Source of the DNA: Corinectria fuckeliana
Lineage: Eukaryota; Ascomycota; Sordariomycetes; Hypocreales; Nectriaceae
DNA length: 64,000 nucleotides
Assembly: GCA_019137255.1 (NCBI GenBank)
Contig: WPDH01000045.1
Coordinates: 1 to 64,000 of the forward strand
Direction of reading: 5' to 3'
The notes under the pieces are model-generated. The model was not told the origin of the DNA and made no database searches. It worked only from the letters and a program-made list of their open reading frames with translations. Below are positions 43,979 through 54,908 of this stretch, in pieces (position 1 is the stretch's first letter; each line of letters starts with the position of its first letter). A program made the position numbers and the translations under genes.

Positions 43979-44722
43979 GTCGAAGGATAAAAAGAAGGTG
44001 TAATTCTGCGAATGCTGTTACTTAGGGAATAGGTTGTCTCGTCTTTCGTACGTCGTCGTCGTACGGACCTTGAACTCGACCTCATGTGGAAAGATGAGGA
44101 AGACGATGGAAGAGGCTAAGCCTGGTGGGGCGCGGGCTTTGTGGCGCCGACGGAAAAAATGTGGCTTGGCTGCTGCTTTTCTCAACGAGTTATTGGCTTG
44201 CGCCTCGGTTTCATCTCCAAAGCGATATGCGAAATGACAACATGGGGAGAGCCCAGTATTAGCGGAGAAGCCCGGGCACTGCACCACCCGTCAAGTGGTG
44301 GTTCGCTGCGAGCTGAGGTCATTCTAGATTCTTGCCTGGGGCAGCAAAAGCAGATCTCTAGTGCACCCTCTCCACCTTGAACCTAACCTTTCAACAGCGA
44401 CGTGAGACATCGCCGCCATCACCCTTTTCCTCTTCGCCGGGCCAGCCTTTTTTGTTGTAATGTCTTGTTAGTACCCGCTGCTGCTCCTACCGCTGCTTTG
44501 CCTGGCCTGCTGGTCATGTTGTACACCCCAATCTGCTCCAGAGGTCGGTCGCTTGCTGCCCCCATGATACTGTTACGGTTACCACCACTCCATCGTCTGT
44601 CTTGCTCCGACGCCGACTCTGTCGCCACTTGAGGAAACCCTCACCCGAATCCGATACTTCCGCTCTCTCCGTCTCCTCAGCCTCCGATCTCGAGCCTTCC
44701 CCCTCCGAGCCGGCGCACGACA
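43979..44722. promoter_or_regulatory. divergent spacer, uncharacterised gene (-) / NIPA transporter (+)
   Basis: About 0.74 kb. The last 300 bases are C/T-rich on the plus strand. No gene seen. Confidence 0.5.
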
Positions 44723-46968
44723 ATGCTGCTTGCCATTGTCGAGCCGCTAAGGCCGTCGCTCGCCTCCAACCTATGGCTGGGCTTACTTGCGAGCGATGCC
44801 CCCGACGGCGGCGACGGCGACGGCGACCCGGGCGACAACCTACAAGAATGGTCCTCATTAATTGGCATTACCACAGCCATTGTCGGCAACGTTCTCATCG
44901 CTCTGGCCTTGAACGTCCAGCGATACGCACACATCCAGCTCCACAAGGAACGGCATCGGATGCGACGGAGAGCGAGGAATGCATTGAAGCGAGCTCAAGG
45001 CGGGAACCAAGCCAGTTCATACGGTACCCTCAGCCATCAGGACAATAGCAATGGCTATCAAAACGGTGCTGGGGGCTCAGTGGCTCAGCCTGACCACGAA
45101 CATGCCGACGATAGCTACGAGTCCGACCCTCTGAGAAACTCCTTCCACTCCGGCGTATCCAACGACACCAACAGCGACGATGACCAAGAGGAAGCTGCCT
45201 TGACCTATCTCAAGTCGCCCTACTGGTGGCTCGGCCAAGTCCTCATTACTCTCGGCGAGATGGGCAACTTCCTTGCCTACGGCTTCGCGCCGGCCTCGAT
45301 TGTCTCGCCCCTCGGCGTCGTCGCTCTGATATCAAATTGCATCATCGCCCCCGCCATGTTCCACGAGAGATTTCGGCACCGCGATTTCTGGGGTGTCGTC
45401 ATTGCCGTCGGCGGCGCCGTCACCGTCGTGCTCAGCGCGAAACAGGAGGAAACAAAGTTGAACCCCCACGACGTCTTGGACGCCATCACCACATTGGCCT
45501 TTGAGATATACCTAGGCGTCACCATTCTCCTCATCATCATCCTCATGTGGGCGAGCTCTAGGTACGGAAGGGAGACGATCCTGATCGACTTGGGGCTGGT
45601 AGGCCTTTTTGGTATGTTGCCCGCAATCGATTAAAGTCACGAGTGAGCTTGTAAGCTTTATGCTAACCACAATCAATAGGTGGTTATACTGCCCTGGCTA
45701 CCAAGGGCGTCTCGTCGATGCTGTCGTCGAGTCTCTGGAGAGCCTTTACCACGCCTGTCACTTACATCCTCATCGTCATCCTCCTCCTGACGGCCATCAT
45801 GCAGATTCGCTACGTCAATAAGGCGCTGCAGCGCTTCGACTCGACTCAGGTCATCCCTATCCAGTTCGTCATGTTCACGTTGTGCGTCATCATCGGTAGC
45901 GCTGTCCTATACCGCGACTTCGAGCGGACCACCGCCGAGCAAGCTGCCAAGTTCGTCGGTGGTTGCCTGCTTACCTTCTTCGGTGTCTTCCTGATCACCA
46001 GTGGCAGAGAGCAGAGCCAGGACGACGATGATGTCCTGTCGGACGCCGACGGCGTTGAAGAGACGATCGGCTTGGCTCGTCAGGATACCAATGCCTCTTG
46101 TTCGGGCCAGAACGGCCAGGACTTCCAAGCTCCCATATCGCAGTCTCGACGGTCTAGTCGGCTATCGCAAGCCAGCTGTGCGGAGACGCTCCGGATCGTC
46201 ACGCCACATCACGATGGGGGCGTCCCATCCGTGAGGCTTCTGGGATCGAATGGTCTGCATAGCTCCCCTGGTCAGGACACTCCGGTCCACAGCCACCCAT
46301 GGCAAGACGTGGGGGTCCCGTCAACTCCTCCTGATCACGGCATCAGGAAATTCTCAGCGGACTACGTCCAGCCGGCGCCGGGCCTCGAGGCAGCTGGAGG
46401 CTCAACGGCGGAGCCCTCGAATCCAAACACGCCCTTGCTGAGGGACGCGATGGCGGCACCAGACGGCCTCTTGCCTCCTCGTCCTGGCATCAGTCCGACC
46501 AAGCCAAACGGTCCCCATCACCGCTCGCGCACCTTCATCTCCCCGTCGCCACTCTCCTCCACCGTCACCGCCGTCGTCAAGGACGCCTTCCTACGTTCCA
46601 CGGACGACCCGCGATTGCGCAAGACGTCGATGCGCCGGATCCGCTCGCACATCCGCGCTGGCCTGTTCTTCAACGACGACGGAAACAACAACGCCTCCGC
46701 CTCTGCCGCGACGGTCCCGGGTCGCGCCACGGCCAATGCGTCCGAGGACGTGCTCGACAGCAGCGCCCTAGGCGACGCCGACGGCCCCGCCTATGACCAG
46801 ACGCGGCGCCGCTCTCGCAGCGTCAGCGATACCCTAGGGGACTTCTTCGGCATGCGGCGCAAGCGGGCCAAGGACGACTACTTTGCTAGCGATGTCGAGG
46901 ATGGCGCTGGCGCGGACCCCCGCTTCAACGCCGACGCTGGTGTTTCAAGATACCACACAAACCAGTAG
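44723..46968 (+). CDS. NIPA-type magnesium transporter (DUF803)
   Basis: Exons 44,723-45,611 and 45,680-46,968, with a 68-nt GT-AG intron, encode 725 aa. About nine membrane segments can be drawn. The first is SSLIGITTAIVGNVLIALALN near residue 45. After a Ser/Asn/Asp-rich cytosolic insert (about 85-155) come WWLGQVLITLGEMGNFLAY, SPLGVVALISN and FWGVVIAVGGAVTVVLSA, and, across the splice, LGLVGLFGGYTALATKGVSS. Then come TYILIVILLLTAIMQIRY, VIPIQFVMFTLCVIIGSA and FVGGCLLTFFGVFLI. These are the signature blocks of the NIPA family (drug/metabolite transporter superfamily), whose animal members move Mg2+. About 290 residues of low-complexity, Ser/Pro/Arg-rich tail follow, which is much longer than in animal proteins and common in fungi. 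Confidence 0.9.
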
Positions 46969-48883
46969 CTATAACCAGCCCCTTCTTCATTGATACTCGT
47001 TATGCTTCACTAAGGCATTTCACCTTTCTTTCGGCCTCGGGATCGGTATCCCACATCTATATATACCTACATACATTTTAGTGTTTTCTTTTCCTGGCCG
47101 GCGCCGGGGGGGCATTTTGCAGATCAGGACTTCAAGCGTCGGCGTTTGGGTAGATTTGGTAGACAGGGAGAAGATGGACCAAGCAAAGCGACGAAAAGGC
47201 TTATTTAATTTGGTGTCTGGTTAACACTAAAACTGAGAATGCCGGTTTCGCGTTGGCACTTTGCAGTCGAGTCGGGCTCTCCTACAAGGTATAGGCCTAG
47301 CTGTACTACGTACGATGTACATATGTGGGATAGAAAGGGGTATGAAGATGGACTACATACAGTATGGGGCTGGAGGACTACTTACGCCCATTCTTTGGTT
47401 ATGTCCAAAAGAGAACCCTTAATCTATATTATTTTTTATTTTTCTGGAATCTTGGACCGCTGGAGATTACCGTTGATTGCGTGCGTGTGGAGGAGAGGGA
47501 TCCTAAAATGAAGTTGTGGATCGGATCATGTCGATCACGCTCAAAGAGGCACAATCTTGTGCTACTGTGTAATTAATCTACGTATTCAATCACGAAGTAG
47601 TAAGCTACGTGGTTATAGCTTTGGCCAAACCTTGTCCCCTTGTGCCGTAACTTATGTGTTGCTACTATGCACATGAGAAGTATGGGAAGATCTTTATCCC
47701 ACAAGTTCCCCGGGAGGGGGAGCGGCCGTGCTCACGAGACTCGTCGACCACATCTAGGACAACGTGATGGGTGCCAGCTGCAACGAGCTTGAGGGGGGAG
47801 GGGGTCGCAAGGCTGCAATGGTCTCAATCGGGCACCTATCGATCCCTAACTAGGCCGGGTGTTAGTTTGTCCAAGGGAGTGTGGTCTAGCAGCTATCGCA
47901 AGGCTTATGTAGTTACTAGTTACCTGATCGTTGCTCACTTGCCTGTTCTGTTCTGTTGCCTGTACTTCGTATTCTCCAAACCTCCTCCGCCAGCCTTGGG
48001 ACCAGGGGTGGAGAGCAGATCGTATCCGCATCGGGCGACGGAAGCGCATCGGCCCCCTGCGACGGCATCTTTGATGGAAACGAGACGTTTCCTCTTTGGC
48101 TCTGGACGCCATGCTTTGACGTGCTTTTGAGCTTGCGAACTTTGTGGGCGTTCGTCCTGACGTTGTCTCCGAGGCTAACTAGTTGGCGCTCAAGCCCTTG
48201 AAGGGATCGTCGAAATAGCATCTTCATCCGCCGTGCCTAAATTTTGGCTCTAGTGAGGTGCCACCGTGCGTTTTCGAGGCTACGTTAGCAACCGGCGATA
48301 AACTTCTGAGAACTGCGTAGCGAGACAGCCGGTCACGGTATGAAGTTAGTTCGTTTCAAGCGAGGGCGGTCGCTATTCCGTACTTGATTTGTAGTCTTGT
48401 CCCGACAGCAAGGTAGCGACGCCAAGAAGAAACAGTTCTCTGTACTTCTGCAGGACCCGGGCTGACGGGAAGCGACTCTACGGTAAAAATGGAAGAGGGA
48501 GAGGACATAGCCTTCGGGGACGACTGACATACCTTCGGCAGATAGGTTGGGATACTATTCGTATGTATGTAGGTTCATGTCAGGGTCGAAATCGCGGCGG
48601 CCAAACCCCGCTGGTCTCAAGTGCATCATCAGTGGGTCCAGGGAAGCCCAGCTACTCGGGAGCAAGAGTGGAGGCCAGCAACGGAATTCTCTCTAGTTCC
48701 CCGGCGCTAACCCCCCGAAAGGGCGGAGCGGACGCAGCAGCAGGGGATGTTGACTTTTTGGGACAGCGAGCATGAAGATGGCCGGAACTTGGATGGCTGG
48801 AAGGATGGCCGACGGCACAGGGCCAGGGTGCAGGGATATCGCATTGTCGAGCAAGGAGATCAGGACGGGCAAGACGACTCGAC

Positions 48884-48926
48884 GAGAGAGAGAGAGAGAG
48901 AGAGAGGGAGGGAGGGAGGGAGGGAG
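48884..48926. repeat. (GA)n followed by (GGGA)n microsatellite
   Basis: Eleven or so GA units run directly into five GGGA/GGAG units. Confidence 0.9.
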
Positions 48927-48975
48927 TCGCATTCGGAGGGGAGGTCCGGCTGGAGAACGTGAGGCCGAGAAGGGG

Positions 48976-49010
48976 ACGGAGGAGGAGACGGAGGAGGAGA
49001 CGGAGGAGAG
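48976..49010. repeat. 12-bp tandem repeat
   Basis: ACGGAGGAGGAG occurs twice exactly, followed by a third, shortened copy. Confidence 0.85.
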
Positions 49011-52000
49011 ATGGAGGTATGCGGACTCTGTGGTCACTAGCCGGGCATCTTTGTCAAGCTCACCCACGTCACTCCACGTCCCTGCCCTTCTAACGGGTGT
49101 CGTTTGCTCGCTGCCTGTCAAGGCACCGACCGGAGACAGGAGTGTCCAGTCATGCTCTCAGCACGCTCCCGAAGAGGGGAATTGGTTGCTAGGCGGGAGT
49201 TCACACGCATCACGATGCAGAGCTGTCACACCGACTTGTGCCTCTGGCCCAGGAGCTGCATAAAGCACGACGCCGCACACAGACTTGCAGTTTTTCCGAG
49301 ACGAGGGGAAGGAGGATACGGATAGGCGGTATGGAATAGCAAACGCATCGACAGGTAGGTTGCCCGGTTTTGGGGCAGTTTGCTTTGGGTAATTTACCTG
49401 CACCTGCAGTCCTGCGCATGTGTCGTTATGCTTGCGCCGCTGGGTCTGCGCCGCTGGTGATTTTATGCCTGCGCCTGCGGTAGTCATTGGAGCGGCCCAG
49501 GGACCCGAAGCCACCCTGTACATAGTAGCTTGTGGGGGAAGCGAGGAAGAGGGAATGAAAGATGGTGTTGCATTGCCGCATAGTGACCGCGCCCAGCGCC
49601 CAGCGCCCAGCTTGTCTAGCTTGGCGGGAGGGGGCGGGAGGCTCGGCTTGGAGCCGAACCGCTCTTGTAGATATGTAAGTGCGTCCGTTCGTACTTGCAT
49701 TCGAGGGGATATGTAGTTGGTGATTGGCACCATACCACAGCCCAAAGGATGGATTCGCTTGCGAGAGTGTGCGAGAGTGTGTGCGAGTTTGCCAGTGGTC
49801 TATGTTGGGAGCTAGAGGCAGAGCTTGGTGGATGAAGTATCTCGTTTCGAGCATGTAAGTGGTTCTCTGCTCGAAAATTGAACGCTGTGCCTTTTGGGTA
49901 AGGCTGGATGACAAGTTAATGATTCATGAACAAAGAGAGGAAGAAGATGACGAGGACGCCGTGAACAAGGGTATGTGACGGTTCGTTCCGCCTTTGGAAG
50001 ATCTCATGTACACAGGCACAACATGTGCTCTTTCACCCGATTCATCCAGATCTCGTATACTCGGCGCACGTACCTGCTAGAAAGCCAGCCTATTAATGCA
50101 CATGTAGAGGCTCCATTACGAGTAACAACGGCAAGGCGAGTTGGCTGTTCTCCCTCGGAACTTGGCTCGGGAGGCGCCGTTTTGCATGACAAGCCATCGG
50201 TAAGCGCACAAAACCATTGGTTCTTGCATCGCAGGAGCTGAACCTGGAGCTTGTGGCTGCATCCTCGACGTCAGGCCAAGGAAACTTGCAGTTTGTGACT
50301 CCATAGACTACGGATTTTTCACATCTGACGGGGCAGGATAGTCGGTCAAAGACGGAGGTCGGCATAATACAGAGGAGAATGCAGCCTCGAAGTAGGAAGA
50401 AGAAGTGAGCGTGAGGGAATTCCTACGTCCTCGTCTGCCGGACTTACAGACTCCTAGACTCCTTATACGAGCATATGCGGGCGGTACAGGCGGGTAGATG
50501 GATGACCGAACCTTGTCCCTCTTCACCAAGCCTTCTTGCCTTGCTACTTCTCCTCTTCTCCTCTTTTCCTCCCGTTTTGCTGATGGCCGATGATGGCTGA
50601 TGTGGTCCTCGGTCTTGAGTCTTGTGCTGACGGCATGTACTTTTTCTATATTTTTGTGGTTCTTTTCCATCCACACCCAGTACTAATAAGGTAGGTATGT
50701 ACCTACTGAAAGAAAATAAAAAGGTCTCTTACCCGGTTATGCAGGTTGCTCCGTAGGGCAGGAACTGGAGGCAAGGGAGGGGAGTGTCAAGGGAGGGGCA
50801 AAATTTTCTCGTCGTCAAGAAATTCAAGCAACAACCGACGACAGCCCTCGTCACGGCTCCTTCCTCACGTAGAATGAGCAAAGCAAATCCGGGAGGGACA
50901 TAATGACATTCCACCTGCCAGGAAAAAGAAAGTGCAAAGAGCGGGCATTAGTACTAGTAGTCTATCCTCAGTATCGGTACCCGTATTCTGCGGTCTCACC
51001 TTTAATCGCCTAGGTACTTACAGTGGTGTAGCTCTCTTCGACCTCCAACATCCGAGTTCAACTTCTGTCGGCACACCACCTGGACGACGCAACGTAACGC
51101 AACCCATCCAAACGCGGCAAACGCAGCAATCGCAAGGAAGACCACCAGCAGGGCCAGAAATGTCGGAATCGAAGCTTCCACGGCTTCTGGCGCCCCTCTT
51201 GACACACAGTCGCTCGGGGCCCGCCTGCTCAGTGTGTCCGCTGCCCTACATCTACTGGCTCAGTCACGGACAGCATCCTACGGCGCCCACGTCCTACGGG
51301 TGGTTAGCTCCAGCTATGGCCTAAGGGGCAGTGGGGCTTGACAGGGAACGATGCTATCCACATTTCCCTGGCTTGTCCCCGATGTTCTCTGCCTCTCTAC
51401 GAAGCACTCACGCACTACGCTCTAGTCTCCGACCTCCAGGTCACTTGCTAATTAACCCTTGTTGCTCGTAGTCCCTGACTTCTCTCAGTCCCAGTCTCAC
51501 CCGCATTGTCCCCCTCGCTGCTCGGAGAGTCGGTGCTTCTCCCCTGACCGCCGAACGCGGCCCTTGTCCAAGCCCTTGTCCAGATTTGCAGACCCTTCGC
51601 TTCTATCAAGTACGTACCACGTACGGACTACATACTAGTACAGTACAGACTGGCGCAGCAAGCAACTGGAGAATCAACAAGGCTTTCCAGCAACAGAGCC
51701 CCAGATCACGTTTGCTGCGATACTCTTTCTACTACACACTTAGTAGGCCTACGTACCTTAGCTGCTCCATCGATCCAGCTCCCACCGCGTCATCAACATT
51801 ATGTCGATCCAATCGCCGAAGGCACCTAATTGGGTCTCAGCCTCAATGAGTCGCGTCTGGTGCCACAATGTCGCTCATCGGTCCCAGCGCGGCGGGTCGT
51901 TTACACAGACATGACATGGCTAGTTGACGTTTGGTTGCCATGCATCTCATGATGCTATTACTCCGTACTCCTAGAGATATTTGGAACGGAGGCACCAAGT

Positions 52001-52844
52001 CGGGAACCGCGCCGTCTGTGCGCTGGGCCGCTGCACAACGAGCCGACCAGCTAACTCGAACTCGCTGCTAGTCCCAGGAGTCAGTGTTTCTCCTGTTGTC
52101 TGGCTTGTTTTCCCTCGTGGGGTTGGCGAGGTAGGATGCTGCCCCTAGTTACTGGGCCCCCTGCAGCCCACTTCTCTGAGCCGTCCGGCCTCCCAATCCT
52201 CATTCTCTTGATGAGGACTGAATCCCGAGGTTTTCTGTTAGGCTATTTCCTTACTGACCTACCACATCGAGTCGGGGTTTGATGAGGGCTGGACTCGCAT
52301 AATAGCAGGAATCAAACAAGTTCATCCTTGCCCATGCTGAATGCCACCAGCCTCGACCTTATCGGGCTTGACCACCATCCTCTCTGGGATCGAATCTTGG
52401 CGCGTTGGTCTCGACGCAGCTTGTGCGTCACCTGCCCGCCTCAAGACGCACCGGGATGCACCAGACGCACCAGATCTGTCCGGAAAAGATCATTTCGCAA
52501 CGACAATCTAGTTGTCTGGCCTGATATTCAGTGGACTTGATGCTTGTCTAGCATCCTTCAGCTGGATCTCGTCACATCGACCTCAAACAGCCACGCTCCC
52601 CAACCAGACGCTACCGTCGAGCCAACAGTTGAGGCGTTGTCGTTTGACGTGCCCAAACACCCTTTATCAAGAGGCGATGTGGCCCCATGTAATTGCTCGC
52701 CCAGTCGCATTTTTGTCCTGACCCGTCCGGCCTGAGGCTAAAAACGCACCACAGCTATTCGCGATCCCAAGCCCTTCGCCCAGAACCCGCCCGTTGTCCG
52801 TGGATGGCGCTCTAGCGCGCCATGCGGATAGTTGCGTCTAGTAC

Positions 52845-52867
52845 TACTTACTAGTACGTAGTAAGTA
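52845..52867. repeat. 9-bp inverted repeat with 5-base loop
   Basis: TACTTACTA and TAGTAAGTA flank GTACG. Confidence 0.8.
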
Positions 52868-54908
52868 TTAGCTCGGTCGAGCTTTGGGAGCTCAAGCACT
52901 GGCTGGAGCCAAGGAGGCTTCCTAGACCACCGGCTTCACCACTTGGTGCTCACGGCGCACGACACGGACGTGGAGGCGGCGTGTAAAATGGGATTACCTT
53001 GGGCAACGGCGTAGCACGACATCACCAAACGAACGTCCACGAGGGCAAAAACACGGCCAGCAGGCGGCATGGGCGAAAGGGCTCCGAGACTCTGGGTGGG
53101 AATGCCGGAGGTGGGGTGAGACATACTAGGAGCACCCTTGTTATATTCACCGACCCTCCTCAAGCAGTCAAGCTCCGCTGGGTTTGGCCCTTGCCTTTGG
53201 TACCGCCGCTGCCACTGCTACGGGTTCTGCTTCTAAATGTCTCTCCGGTCGGCGACCCTCCCACTGCCGCAGCCGCAGCCGCCGCCGCGTCAATATCGCT
53301 CCACCGGCATCCCTCACTCCCGTCGCCCGTCGCCCGTCGCCCGTCAGCTTGCACCCGTCATCCTGCGACGTCCATGGTCTTTGCTGGAGCCAGCTTTGCA
53401 GGGTGTCGTTTCCATCACCTCCTCGGGTCGGGGTTGCCAGAGCCGATGTCCTGTGCTTCTGCCTTGCTCTCTACGAATAGATGCAGAGCCTGCGTTGTAC
53501 GAATCACCAAGTCCCTGTCTGCACACGACGCGCTGTACGTATGTACCCACGGTGGACTACAAGCCTCTATTAGTACGTACTCCATGGGCCGCACACCTCG
53601 TCGACCCTCAGTGGAGTTCCTGCGACTTCGTTCCTGCATTGCTCAGGGAGCCGGTCCCAAGCAGGGGAAAACTGGGCTGGAAGTGGTGCCTCGGTGCAAG
53701 GCGGCAGGGCCCCGGGGCCCTGAGCACGAAGCGGGCGATATCACTGGATGCCCTTCTCCGATGCTCTTTCTCCTGGATGGTGCTTGGTACAGCACCCACC
53801 TAAACTCGATGAGAAGCCTCGAAACGAAACCCACTTGCTGATCCTCCCGGTACCTGTTGTTTTGGCGGAGACCGGCCATGTCCTGCCTCGCCTGTCTTAG
53901 CCTGCGGCACACGGCAGAGCTTGGACTCTGATGGTATCGCGATTTGTGTACAGAATCCTCGGACATGCGCGCAGCTCTGCCCGCCCGACCCTTGGCCCTA
54001 TATGGAAACCTCCTAATGTGCTTCTCGTTGGCAGAGCTTTGGGCTTCCGTGCCATCCTACCTCGTCCCGTGGTTGAGAGCACGCCAGTCTTAGCACTCGT
54101 CGATCGACAAACGGTGAGACGCCCAGAGACGCCTAGCCATTGCACCCGCCTTGTGTTATTGCTTCTGTGGGCGGACTTGAAGAAATTTTCCTTTTTGTTC
54201 TTGTTTCCTTTCCGAGTTTGCCTTTCGTTCTTGACACGCACCGCGTGAGACGTCGTCGGCAGGGTCCACAACCCCTACTACTTCTTCCAAACAAAGATCA
54301 AACCCCACCCAGTTGCTTCTCGGGGTTGAGGCCGCCTTACTACGAGTTCAGCATGGCATGAGACTGCGGAAGCTGTACAGCGCCCCGTCGCCCGTCTGAT
54401 CGATCCATTTCTCCTAGGCCGGCCCCTGCTGCGGCCTCCCCCCCAGGTTCCCGGGGTCGTGCCCGTCGAGCCAGGCCAACCCAACCACGGAGTTCCATCG
54501 AGGGGGGCCCCTGGACCACCACCCCTAGTCTTCCCTAGCCCCCAGCTCCGGGCTTGTCTAATCTTGGGAGGGTACCAGTCGCCTTGCCCCAAGATTGCAT
54601 CAATCTCTTTGCTCTCGGGCTGTTCGACATACTATGTAGTACTATTATAATATACACAGCTCCGTCACTTTGTTTGTCCTGGTCCCTCCCCCACCTTCTT
54701 CTGCAAGAGGATCGATCTTGGTCCGGCTACTATTACACCTCCTCAACTCACCTGTCGCATCCACGGAGCCTCAGAACCTGTCGTTTCAACTCACGGGTCA
54801 TCGCACAAACGAAACACACCAGCACCTCTGGATCTATATCATCGACTACTTCTTAGAGGGCACGCCTCGCCGTCGGCCTCTGCGCCTTAGAAGCCACAAC
54901 ACGCCACC

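Larger units (their letters stand above)
46969..54908. other. 7.9-kb stretch without a supportable gene
   Basis: Normal GC, but only short, overlapping open frames with biased composition. I found no tRNA or transposon. It holds purine microsatellites (48,884-48,926 and 48,976-49,010), a 9-bp inverted repeat at 52,845-52,867, and TAGGTA/TACCTA motifs (50,692-50,705). Weak candidates are a minus-strand frame at 47,916-48,227 and a plus-strand frame at 52,999-53,841. The last 400 bases must be promoter and leader of the CRIB gene. Confidence 0.5.

Noticed and set aside
49158..49745. 195-codon minus-strand frame
   Set aside because: No domain. It overlaps several frames on the other strand and has Pro/Ser/Ala-rich, chance-like composition.
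52999..53841. 280-codon plus-strand frame
   Set aside because: It has an Ala/Ser/Pro-rich chance composition with similar open frames on both strands and no recognisable motif.
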